A model generated the notes under the pieces. It had not been told where the DNA came from. It saw nothing but the letters and a program-made list of their open reading frames with translations, and ran no database searches. The translations under genes and the position numbers were made by a program. From Spirochaetales bacterium (lineage in GTDB: Bacteria; Spirochaetota; GWE2-31-10; MWDO01), in the NCBI GenBank assembly GCA_017540815.1, contig JAFYAI010000073.1, positions 1 through 32,436 of the forward strand: a stretch of 32,436 nucleotides of DNA, written 5' to 3'. This document shows, one piece after another, positions 8,440 to 14,728 of this stretch (position 1 is the first letter of the stretch; each line of letters starts with the position of its first letter).

Positions 8440-8835
8440 TTACACCCAATTTGCTAATTTTATATTTTCCAGACGAGAAAAGTGTTTGGTATTATTAGTA
8501 ACAACTATAGCATTATCTGCAATCGCAAGAGAACCTATTAATAAATCCCCATCATCAATAAGATTACCTTGCTTTAGCAAAGAAGCATAATTATATGAAG
8601 CAATATCTAACGATTCTTGCGACTGATATACAATGCCACAATGCTCTGCAAATTTTATAAACTTACCCACTTGTTTTTTCGGATCTTTATACTTAAATCC
8701 TCGCATAACTTCATAATATGCAATATCAGGAATACGTATTATATCGGTCATATATACTTTTTTGAAAGTTTCAAGTATATTTGGCTGATTGTTCATTATA
8801 TCAAGAATTGCATTAGTATCTAAATAATATATCAT
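8440..8835 (-). CDS. vapC: PIN-domain toxin, VapC type
   Basis: A 131-residue PIN-domain protein, a Mg-dependent RNase that acts as the toxin of a type II toxin-antitoxin pair; targets in this family are often tRNA or rRNA. Acidic active-site residues are visible: Asp6 in YYLDTNAILD, Glu42 in YYEVMRG, Asp94 and Asp97 in LIDDGDLLIGSLAI, and the TNNTKHF motif (113-119) at the fourth strand. Length is normal. Its ATG overlaps the antitoxin stop as ATGA, so translation is coupled. A strong hairpin within the 49-bp repeat lies 14 bases downstream. The active site looks complete, so the toxin is probably functional. Confidence 0.9.
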   Translation of the reverse strand: MIYYLDTNAILDIMNNQPNILETFKKVYMTDIIRIPDIAYYEVMRGFKYKDPKKQVGKFIKFAEHCGIVYQSQESLDIASYNYASLLKQGNLIDDGDLLIGSLAIADNAIVVTNNTKHFSRLENIKLANWV

Positions 8836-9101
8836 AATTCAATATCTCTAAATTTCAAGTGACAATGTTTCTCCATCTCTGCTCTTTCTTCATCAGATAA
8901 AATTCCTGCAATATCATCTACGAAAGAAAAATCAATATTCTGTTTCTCATTTTGAGTTTCAGTTTGTACAGGTGTTTTGTAATAAGAATTATTAAATGAG
9001 TCATCTAATACAGTAATAACCAATCTTTGATTTTTCTTAAAATAATAATCGTCAAGCGGTCTGACCGCTGTTCCATCAAAATAAGCTGGTATAGAAATCA
9101 T
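8832..9101 (-). CDS. antitoxin of the VapC pair (DUF104/AF2212-like)
   Basis: An 89-residue small protein that should bind and neutralise the downstream PIN toxin and repress its own promoter. Its N-terminal half, ISIPAYFDGTAVRPLDDYYF then KKNQRLVITVLDD, fits the AF2212/DUF104-like antitoxin pattern, a small beta-rich DNA-binding domain with the signature of a Tyr/Phe-Asp-Gly turn and PL. The C-terminal half (NIDFSFVDDIAGILSDEERAEMEKH) is acidic and helical, as expected of a toxin-wrapping tail. ATG 9101 is chosen because GAGGTG lies upstream and the domain starts there; longer in-frame starts pass through the 49-bp repeat. The promoter is probably inside that repeat, with a leader of about 12 bases. 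Confidence 0.78.
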   Translation of the reverse strand: MISIPAYFDGTAVRPLDDYYFKKNQRLVITVLDDSFNNSYYKTPVQTETQNEKQNIDFSFVDDIAGILSDEERAEMEKHCHLKFRDIEL

Positions 9102-9118
9102 AGGTATCACCTCAATAT

Positions 9119-9167
9119 AATTATAACAAAAAAACCGCAAATAATCAAAGATTATTTGCGGTTTTTT
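9119..9167 (-). repeat. 49-bp terminator-promoter repeat, copy 2
   Basis: Exact copy of 8377-8425, on the other side of the toxin-antitoxin pair. The minus-strand promoter elements are TTGATT (9148-9143) and TATAAT (9125-9120) with a 17-bp spacer, about 19 bases before the antitoxin ATG. The hairpin (12-bp stem plus A/T tracts) can stop transcription entering from the right. Confidence 0.8.
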
Positions 9168-9225
9168 ATTCAGTATAATATTATATTTTCCACATTCAGA
9201 ATACCTAAGTTCCTTAAAAAAATTC

Positions 9226-9254
9226 TTGATTTTCATGGCAATATAAGTTATAAT
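9226..9254 (+). promoter_or_regulatory. promoter of the lipoprotein gene at 9261
   Basis: TTGATT (9226-9231), 17-bp spacer, TATAAT (9249-9254). The start point should fall on or next to the ATG at 9261, implying a leaderless mRNA. Confidence 0.7.
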
Positions 9255-9260
9255 ATAATT

Positions 9261-9863
9261 ATGAATAAAAAAAGATTTGCGGTAATATATCTGTTGGCAT
9301 TTCTCATAATGAATGGCTGTAAAACCGGCGGAGATGTTGTTGAAGAACAAAATATTCCACAGGATATCCGGACTGAAAGTGTCGCTGATGAAACAGCCGA
9401 TACTGTTACATCAACGACGACGACAACCACTACTACAACCATTGCTCTGGTAATCGATGAGCGGCTAAAATGGTCCGCCAATGATAAGAATCAGCATTCT
9501 TTGGAAAAAAACATTCGCAATCTGTTTATAACAATCGAAGAAAAGATCTCACATAAGGACTTTGACGGTTGGTACGGTGCTATCTCGGACAGTTACCGAA
9601 GCTATCTCAATGACAAAGTCAATCTGCAAAAGATGTCACAGAAATCGCCGTATCTGCATAATAAAGGGATCATCCTGCAAACTCCGCAGGACTTCTTCAA
9701 CTATGTCGTGATACCTGCTCGTGAAGGCTACAAATTGGAATACCGCGGCTACAAGAAGATTGATAACAATAACATTCGAGTGATTAACGGCATTCCCGGA
9801 TACAAAGACGATTACAGCTATAATTTCATTTATCAGAATGGCAGCTGGCATTTGGACAGGTGA
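9261..9863 (+). CDS. small lipoprotein with a poly-threonine linker
   Basis: A 200-residue predicted lipoprotein of unknown function. The N-terminus (MNKKRFAVIYLLAFLIMNGC) is a signal peptide with a lipobox ending at Cys20. Residues about 50-62 form a linker of nine or more threonines, written with mixed ACG/ACA/ACC/ACT codons. The C-terminal domain, about residues 75-200, is rich in Tyr and charged residues and contains WYGAISDSYRSYLNDK; its ending YSYNFIYQNGSWHLDR resembles the final strands of small alpha/beta domains in the NTF2/SnoaL style, but I do not assign a family. No Shine-Dalgarno sequence precedes the ATG, and the -10 box is six bases away. The stop is followed at once by a palindrome that may end transcription. 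Confidence 0.75.
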   Translation: MNKKRFAVIYLLAFLIMNGCKTGGDVVEEQNIPQDIRTESVADETADTVTSTTTTTTTTTIALVIDERLKWSANDKNQHSLEKNIRNLFITIEEKISHKDFDGWYGAISDSYRSYLNDKVNLQKMSQKSPYLHNKGIILQTPQDFFNYVVIPAREGYKLEYRGYKKIDNNNIRVINGIPGYKDDYSYNFIYQNGSWHLDR

Positions 9864-9886
9864 ATTTTCATCACCTGATGAAAATT
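9863..9886. repeat. TCATCA-NN-TGATGA palindrome, copy 1 (possible bidirectional terminator)
   Basis: Arms of 11 bp (AATTTTCATCA and TGATGAAAATT) around CC. It fills the gap between the converging lipoprotein and ribE stops exactly, so it may end both transcripts. Confidence 0.75.
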
Positions 9887-10471
9887 TTACAAACGCCCCA
9901 ATTGTTCCACATACCGTGCAATCATATCAATCTCAATATGCACATAATCACCGACACGGCGTTCTTTCAGATTAGTATTCTCAATCGTCGCGGGAATAAC
10001 GGTAATCCGAAACGACGAAGTGCCAACCCAAGCAACAGTCAGAGAAATCCCGTCAATCGTAACAGAGCCTTTAGCCGCTATATACTTCCGCAGTTCGGTC
10101 GGAGGCTGAAACTCGAAGAAATGATCCGCCCCCTGCTTATCAATCCCGATTATCCGAGCTAAACCGTCAACATGACCGGATACAAGATGCCCCCCAAGCC
10201 GATCACCAACAGCCAATGCTCGCTCAAGATTAAGCAGCTGACCGGGATGCAGTTTGCCGAGCTTTAAATTCGTAACATTATTCGTAGTCTGCGACACATG
10301 GAATGACACATTCTGACCGGAAATAGCTGTAACTGTAAGGCAAGTGCCATTAACAGCTACGGAGTCGCCTAATCTTAAATCATCCAATATTGAGCTGCAT
10401 CTGACAATCAGTTTCCCTGATGATGACAATGACACAAATCGACCGGTCTCTTCCACTAATCCAGTAAACAT
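9887..10471 (-). CDS. ribE: riboflavin synthase alpha chain
   Basis: Riboflavin synthase joins two 6,7-dimethyl-8-ribityllumazine molecules to give riboflavin. The 194-residue protein shows the diagnostic MFTGLVEE start and two tandem lumazine-binding domains: first GDSVAVNGTCLTVT with HVSQTTNNVTNL, second KGSVTIDGISLTV with VIPATIENTNLKER. GHLVSGHVDG is the conserved hinge between them. Length is normal. The start overlaps the 3' end of ribD by 16 bases, so the two are co-translated. The lumazine synthase (ribH) and ribA/B genes for the other steps are not in this window. Identification is firm. Confidence 0.95.
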   Translation of the reverse strand: MFTGLVEETGRFVSLSSSGKLIVRCSSILDDLRLGDSVAVNGTCLTVTAISGQNVSFHVSQTTNNVTNLKLGKLHPGQLLNLERALAVGDRLGGHLVSGHVDGLARIIGIDKQGADHFFEFQPPTELRKYIAAKGSVTIDGISLTVAWVGTSSFRITVIPATIENTNLKERRVGDYVHIEIDMIARYVEQLGRL

Positions 10472-11568
10472 AATGCCTCCGTTCCAATCCGAGATAAGTC
10501 TATCATTATATTATCGCCGAGTTGCTTGACAGAGTGAATGTTAAAATTCATCAGCTGATGAATTTTTGTAACTCCTAATCCGCCAACCACATTCAAACCG
10601 TCTGCTCCCATAAAACTCGGCCGATAAAACAGGATAATCCTGTCGGCTAAGCCATTCTGCAGGAACCATGTATAGACTCCGCTGCCGCCCTCAACCAGCA
10701 CTGAGTCTATCTCATGCTGCATACAGAATGAGATAAAATCATCAGGTGATGAAGTTATAGACCTGTCAGCAAAAAAGATTCTCCCTCCGTCAGGAGCAAA
10801 ACTATCGGTAGGAACATCTGACTGCTCAGCAAAAATAATCTTATCAACCGGCTTATTCTGCAATGCCGGATTGTCACTTCGACAATTCAGACGAGGCTTA
10901 TCATGAATAACTGTATTCTTGCCAACTGCAATCGCCTTCAGTCGTCCGCGCAAGTCGTGAACAATGCTGCGGCTCTGCTCATTACTGATCCAAGATGAGT
11001 CCATTGTACTCGCAGCAATCTTGCCATCCAGCGTCATTGCCGCTTTCAGCACGATATAAGGTCGCTTATACTGCTTATAGAAATAAAAAATCGAATTTAA
11101 CCGGCGATTGTCTTCGTCAAACAGCCCGACATCAACCCGGATGCCGGCATTCCGCAGTGTTTGAATGCCATTGCCTGCAACACGCTCATCAACATCTTCG
11201 GAAGCGACCACTACACGCCGAATCCCGGACTCTATCACAGCCTCAGTGCAAGGCGGAGTCCTGCCTGTGTGACAGCAAGGCTCAAGGGTCACGAACATTG
11301 TCGCACCGTTTAGCAGCGGCTCATTGCCATTAGCCTTTGCATCGGCTAATGCTTCACGCTCGGCATGCAGCATTCCACAGCGATGATGGTAGCCCTGCCC
11401 GATCACTTCTCCATCTTTGACAATTACTGCACCAACCATTGGATTGGGAGAAGTCCAGCCCATGCCCCGTTTAGCGAGAGTTAGAGCGAGGGTCATGTAT
11501 TGTCTGTCTGCATCTGAAAAAAAATCATCAGGTGATGAAAATTTGTAATTATCATCAGTATTTATCAT
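10456..11568 (-). CDS. ribD: riboflavin biosynthesis deaminase/reductase
   Basis: RibD carries out two successive steps of riboflavin synthesis, deamination and side-chain reduction of the pyrimidine made by GTP cyclohydrolase II. The 370-residue protein has the zinc deaminase signature HAE (68-70) and PCCHTGRTPPC (97-107), then the reductase domain beginning near RPYIVLKAAMTLDGKIA with SWISNEQSR and VEGGSGVYTWFL. Three TCATCA-type palindromes lie in frame, encoding SSPD near residue 11, SSPDD in the reductase domain and HQLM near the C-terminus. The ATG at 11568 has no Shine-Dalgarno sequence and lies six bases from a -10 box, so the mRNA may be leaderless. No FMN riboswitch is visible upstream. 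Confidence 0.95.
   Translation of the reverse strand: MINTDDNYKFSSPDDFFSDADRQYMTLALTLAKRGMGWTSPNPMVGAVIVKDGEVIGQGYHHRCGMLHAEREALADAKANGNEPLLNGATMFVTLEPCCHTGRTPPCTEAVIESGIRRVVVASEDVDERVAGNGIQTLRNAGIRVDVGLFDEDNRRLNSIFYFYKQYKRPYIVLKAAMTLDGKIAASTMDSSWISNEQSRSIVHDLRGRLKAIAVGKNTVIHDKPRLNCRSDNPALQNKPVDKIIFAEQSDVPTDSFAPDGGRIFFADRSITSSPDDFISFCMQHEIDSVLVEGGSGVYTWFLQNGLADRIILFYRPSFMGADGLNVVGGLGVTKIHQLMNFNIHSVKQLGDNIMIDLSRIGTEALCLLD
10548..10561. repeat. TCATCA-GC-TGATGA palindrome, copy 2
   Basis: Perfect palindrome with A/T flanks (AAAATTCATCA to TGATGAATTTT) inside ribD; encodes HQLM in TKIHQLMNFN. Confidence 0.85.
10739..10752. repeat. TCATCA-GG-TGATGA palindrome, copy 3
   Basis: Inside the ribD reductase domain; encodes SSPD in ITSSPDDFIS. 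Confidence 0.85.
11525..11538. repeat. TCATCA-GG-TGATGA palindrome, copy 4
   Basis: In the first codons of ribD; encodes SSPD in KFSSPDDFFS, ahead of the conserved deaminase domain. Confidence 0.85.
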
Positions 11569-11574
11569 AATCAG

Positions 11575-11603
11575 AATGTAATAAAATTTTGAAAATAAGT
11601 CAA
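11575..11603 (-). promoter_or_regulatory. promoter of ribD-ribE
   Basis: On the minus strand TTGACT (11603-11598), 17-bp spacer, TACATT (11580-11575). The predicted start falls on the ATG at 11568. Confidence 0.65.
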
Positions 11604-11620
11604 GATGTCAGTAATAAATT

Positions 11621-11634
11621 TCATCAGGTGATGA
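11621..11634. repeat. TCATCA-GG-TGATGA palindrome, copy 5
   Basis: Intergenic copy upstream of the ribD promoter, with 8-bp arms TTTCATCA and TGATGAAA. Confidence 0.85.
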
Positions 11635-11676
11635 AAAAATTCATTTTCAAGAAGGGGAAAATTGCTGCAAAATCTC

Positions 11677-11737
11677 ATATAACACGCAGTTCAAAACCGA
11701 CACGCCTGCGGCGTGCGGTTTAACTGCATAGTTATGC
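11677..11737 (+). other. integron attC-like recombination site
   Basis: The layout follows an attC site: R'' ATATAAC (11677-11683), 5-base spacer, L'' GTTCAAAACCG (11689-11699), extra A (11700), stem CACGCC with TGC loop and GGCGTG (11701-11715), L' CGGTTTAAC (11716-11724), 6-base spacer, R' GTTATGC (11731-11737). L'' has unpaired bases after GTT and an unpaired A after CCG relative to L', the same positions where classic attC sites have extrahelical bases. The R boxes fit the RYYYAAC/GTTRRRY consensus only partly, and three spacer bases can also pair (GCA with TGC), so this is attC-like rather than proven. No integrase gene is in the window. Confidence 0.6.
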
Positions 11738-11748
11738 TAACAGAAATC

Positions 11749-11762
11749 TCATCACCTGATGA
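11749..11762. repeat. TCATCA-CC-TGATGA palindrome, copy 6
   Basis: Intergenic copy just after the attC-like site; wider imperfect arms AGAAATC and AATTTCT flank it. Confidence 0.85.
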
Positions 11763-11817
11763 AATTTCTAACTGCAAAAATTTATCAAATTTTTCTAAAA
11801 ATTTCCTCAAATTCTCA

Positions 11818-11844
11818 GCCGGTTTTTCACTTCGTGCGTTATAT
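11818..11844 (+). other. half attC-like site (L' and R' only)
   Basis: CCGGTTTTTCAC, a short spacer and GTTATAT (11838-11844) resemble the right half of an attC site. The R' box is the exact complement of the R'' box at 11677-11683, and the reverse complement of the half site also resembles the left half of the complete site up to AAAACCG. It could be a truncated second attC, or the right end of an older site interrupted by 130 bases. The stretch 11569-11892 otherwise holds the ribD promoter and two palindromes. Confidence 0.4.
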
Positions 11845-11892
11845 ATAAGGTGTGTTAAAGTTCAAAGAATATACATAACAAGGAGCAACAAT

Positions 11893-12402
11893 ATGCAAAA
11901 GAAGCAATTACACATTTTAGCAGACATCAAATTTTGGGAAACAGTAATGGATTTCGCATTCAGACACAAACTCAAAAAGTCACAGATTCTTCACAAGGCG
12001 ATAAGTGTTCTGCGATTGAAGAAAGAGTCCGAAACATTCTCTGACAAACCATATTGCAAAGGGCCGAGACCGCATTTTGAGCAGGAAATGAATTTATTCT
12101 TCACCGTAACGGAAGAAGAAGCCGACTTTTTGGAGCACTGTGCCAAGGTAAACGGGTATTTTTCAAAATCTGATTTTATCCGTGACATTCTTACATTATA
12201 TATGACAAATGTCGATGAGATTGGCGAGGAAAAATATATAAAACAGATTGACTCTGAGAATGAAGATTTCTTCGGTGAAATTCGAGATTTTGCAGCAATA
12301 TGTTCCATCAGATTGAAAAGATTTGTTTATTACATCAGATCATTCACTGAAAGGATTAAGGATTATTATTTTCAGATGAAACTTATATATATTGATATAT
12401 AA
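11893..12402 (+). CDS. orphan protein with ribbon-helix-helix-like segments
   Basis: A 169-residue soluble protein that I do not recognise. ATG 11893 is chosen because AGGAG lies at 11881-11885; the longer open frame upstream runs through the attC-like region and a palindrome. Residues 5-38 (LHILADIKFWETVMDFAFRH then KLKKSQILHKAISVL) and 71-107 (NLFFTVTEEEADFLEHCAKV then NGYFSKSDFIRDILTLYM) each read like a strand plus two helices of a ribbon-helix-helix domain, so a DNA-binding role is possible. The C-terminal third is helical and aromatic. Its place next to an attC-like site, its small size and own leader fit an integron gene cassette, but no attC follows the gene, so this is only a suggestion. 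Confidence 0.6.
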   Translation: MQKKQLHILADIKFWETVMDFAFRHKLKKSQILHKAISVLRLKKESETFSDKPYCKGPRPHFEQEMNLFFTVTEEEADFLEHCAKVNGYFSKSDFIRDILTLYMTNVDEIGEEKYIKQIDSENEDFFGEIRDFAAICSIRLKRFVYYIRSFTERIKDYYFQMKLIYIDI

Positions 12403-12432
12403 TATGTGATTTGCGGGATTTTTATTTGGCTG

Positions 12433-12464
12433 TAATAAATTTCATCAGGTGATGAAATTTATTA
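12433..12464. repeat. TCATCA-GG-TGATGA palindrome, copy 7, with 15-bp arms
   Basis: The longest single copy: TAATAAATTTCATCA and its exact complement around GG, 30 bases after the orphan gene. It could act as a weak terminator, although the T run is interrupted. Confidence 0.85.
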
Positions 12465-12505
12465 TTCACCCAATTTTCAAATTTCTGCTTTATATAAAAT
12501 TTTAC

Positions 12506-12534
12506 TTGCAATCTATCGCATTTTAATATAGAAT
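12506..12534 (+). promoter_or_regulatory. promoter of the pulA operon
   Basis: TTGCAA (12506-12511), 17-bp spacer, TAGAAT (12529-12534). A short leader of about 13 bases includes a GAGG Shine-Dalgarno sequence before the ATG at 12554. Confidence 0.65.
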
Positions 12535-12553
12535 ATTACAAAGCGAGGCTAAG

Positions 12554-14728
12554 ATGCAAAAAAACATTCAAACAAAATTGGAAACACCTGAGATTTTATC
12601 GGCGGTGATCAATGACTATAATTCAATATCGGTATTCTTCACTGCACCGGTTGGAGCAGACACCGCTGCACGGCTGTCATTTTTCGACGGAGATAAATCA
12701 GCCGAGTATCATGTCGAATATGTCGCTGACAATAAGGTCGCCCTGCGAACAAACAGACTGAATATCAAAAAACTTTATTCCGTCGCAATAAACACTAAAA
12801 AAGTCGAAGTGATTCCGCATTATATCCTCGATAAAGAAGAGTTTATCTATCGCGGCGATGACCTTGGATTAACTTATACACCGCAGAAGTCTGTATTCAA
12901 GGTATGGGCACCGACTGCGACACGCATTATCCTTAATATGTACGATGACCTCGACGGCACCAACAAGCAAGTTTATGAACTTACGGAAGGTGAGCGGGGT
13001 GTTTGGCAGATTGAGATTAGCGGAGATCTGCAAGGCAAGGTTTATTCTTTCGGAGCAGCGGGAGCGTTAAGTGCATTCGATATTACTCGTGAGATAACCG
13101 ATCCATACAGCCGGTGTGTACTTGGCAATACCCGCCGCAGTCTTGTCTGTGCAATTTCATCACCTGATGAGATTTCTGACGCACCCGACAACTTTCCGAT
13201 TAAAGATGCGATCATCTATGAATGCCATGTCCGCGATATATCGATCGATGTGACATCCGGACTGAAACACAGCTTCGGCAAATACACTGCCCTGACTTAT
13301 CCCGACACAAAATGCGGCGACACACCTACTCTATTGTCACATTTTAAGGATCTCGGCGTGAATACTATCCAGATTATGCCGATTCAAGACTTCGACAATG
13401 ACGAATCGGATCATGACTTCTACGGATGGGGATATATGCCTAAGCATTTCAATTCTCCGGATGGGGCTTACGCTTCCGATTGGAAGACGGATGCCAAGAT
13501 CGGTGAAGTCCGCAGAATGGTCGATGCACTTCACAAGGCCGGGCTGAAAGTCACTCTTGATGTTGTCTACAATCATACTGCCGAAGGATTCTTCGGAGAC
13601 GGCATTCAGTCATTCAACGGATTTGTTCCATATTACTACTACCGCATTGCAGGCAACGGCTATGTCTCCAACGGCTCCGGCTGCGGCAACGAGTTTCGCT
13701 CGGAAAGCCCTATGGGACGCAAGTTCATCATCGACAGTCTTAGATTTTGGACAGAATATTACAAGTTTGACGGATTTCGCTTCGACTTGATGGGTCTCAT
13801 CGACATAGACACTTGTCGAGCCGTGGTTCATTCGCTCCGCCGGATTAATCCCAATATCTTCATCTACGGAGAGCCGTGGACAGGCGGGCTTACACCGATT
13901 CAGCCGACTTACAAAGGCTCTCAGCGTGGTGTCGGATTTTCTGTATTTAATGATGACTTCCGCGATGCGATCAAAGGTGCTGTATTCAACAAATTCGAGC
14001 GAGGCTTCGTGCAGAGCTGCGGCAATAACAGCTACGACCGGATGATTAACGGCATTCGTGGCAGTATCGACACTTTCGCTGCAATGCCGAGCGAAAGTCT
14101 CAACTATGCCGAGGTTCACGACAACAATACTTTGTTTGACAAACTGTTTTTCACCGAGACAGGCAGTCAGGAATACCGCGAACCGAATGAAGATGAGCTA
14201 AACCGCATTAAAGCACTGCATAAACTCACAGCGTTTATTCTGCTGACGAGTCAGGGCGTGCCTGTTATGCACCTCGGACAGGATTTTATGCGGACAAAGT
14301 TCGGCGTGGAGAACAGCTACAATGCAGGCGATCATATTAACAAGATTGATTGGACTCGCAAAGCGAGATTTTTCGATGTGTTCAGATATTATCAGGGGCT
14401 TATACGGATTAGGAATGAACATCCGCTGTTTAGAATGTTTAGCAGCGAAGAAATTCATCAGCTGATGAAATTTATTAACGACTTTCCGACAGAATATATG
14501 CACTGCATTAAGTATATACTGCAAAACGGTGAAGAATGTGAAGATAAATTTCATCAGGTGATGATTTTGATCAACCCATATCCGAATGAAGTCTACACAA
14601 ATCTCGGTGGAAACTGGCACAAACTGCTAATCGGAGACACATTCTATGACGATAATGATAATGAAGTAATCTATGAACTGCGAATGCCGCCGCTGTCGGG
14701 AAGCATTGTCTACCGGAAGAATGAATAA
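12554..14728 (+). CDS. pulA: type I pullulanase, glycoside hydrolase family 13
   Basis: Pullulanase cuts alpha-1,6 branch links of glycogen, pullulan or limit dextrins. The 724-residue protein has an N-terminal strand-rich region, a CBM48-type module (GLTYTPQKSVFKVWAPTATRIILNMYDD), then the GH13 barrel. YGWGYMPKHFNSPDGAY corresponds to the type I pullulanase signature, and the catalytic triad is visible: nucleophile Asp411 in GFRFDLMG, acid/base Glu440 in IYGEPW, and Asp523 in VHDNNT. No signal peptide is seen, so a cytoplasmic role in storage glycogen use is likely. Three palindromes lie in frame (SSPDE, HQLM, HQVM). The next gene starts on the last base of its stop codon, so the two are coupled. 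Confidence 0.93.
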   Translation: MQKNIQTKLETPEILSAVINDYNSISVFFTAPVGADTAARLSFFDGDKSAEYHVEYVADNKVALRTNRLNIKKLYSVAINTKKVEVIPHYILDKEEFIYRGDDLGLTYTPQKSVFKVWAPTATRIILNMYDDLDGTNKQVYELTEGERGVWQIEISGDLQGKVYSFGAAGALSAFDITREITDPYSRCVLGNTRRSLVCAISSPDEISDAPDNFPIKDAIIYECHVRDISIDVTSGLKHSFGKYTALTYPDTKCGDTPTLLSHFKDLGVNTIQIMPIQDFDNDESDHDFYGWGYMPKHFNSPDGAYASDWKTDAKIGEVRRMVDALHKAGLKVTLDVVYNHTAEGFFGDGIQSFNGFVPYYYYRIAGNGYVSNGSGCGNEFRSESPMGRKFIIDSLRFWTEYYKFDGFRFDLMGLIDIDTCRAVVHSLRRINPNIFIYGEPWTGGLTPIQPTYKGSQRGVGFSVFNDDFRDAIKGAVFNKFERGFVQSCGNNSYDRMINGIRGSIDTFAAMPSESLNYAEVHDNNTLFDKLFFTETGSQEYREPNEDELNRIKALHKLTAFILLTSQGVPVMHLGQDFMRTKFGVENSYNAGDHINKIDWTRKARFFDVFRYYQGLIRIRNEHPLFRMFSSEEIHQLMKFINDFPTEYMHCIKYILQNGEECEDKFHQVMILINPYPNEVYTNLGGNWHKLLIGDTFYDDNDNEVIYELRMPPLSGSIVYRKNE
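13157..13170. repeat. TCATCA-CC-TGATGA palindrome, copy 8
   Basis: Inside pulA, encoding SSPDE in CAISSPDEISDAP, a loop between the CBM48-type module and the barrel. Confidence 0.85.
14455..14468. repeat. TCATCA-GC-TGATGA palindrome, copy 9
   Basis: Inside pulA, encoding HQLM in EEIHQLMKFIND. Confidence 0.85.
14551..14564. repeat. TCATCA-GG-TGATGA palindrome, copy 10
   Basis: Inside pulA, encoding HQVM in DKFHQVMILIN, 96 bases after copy 9 and in the same frame. Confidence 0.85.

Noticed and set aside
9102..9350. N-terminal extension of the antitoxin
   Set aside because: It runs through the 49-bp terminator-promoter repeat and the start of the divergent lipoprotein gene; ATG 9101 has a good ribosome site.
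11569..11676. FMN riboswitch upstream of ribD
   Set aside because: The promoter places the transcript start on the ATG, leaving no leader, and no conserved riboswitch core is visible.
11713..11892. N-terminal extension of the orphan gene by 60 codons
   Set aside because: It would translate the attC-like stem, a palindrome and the half attC site; AGGAG before 11893 marks a better start.
13610..14119. Minus-strand open frame of 169 codons inside pulA
   Set aside because: It is antisense to the catalytic barrel of pullulanase and has no Shine-Dalgarno sequence or motif.
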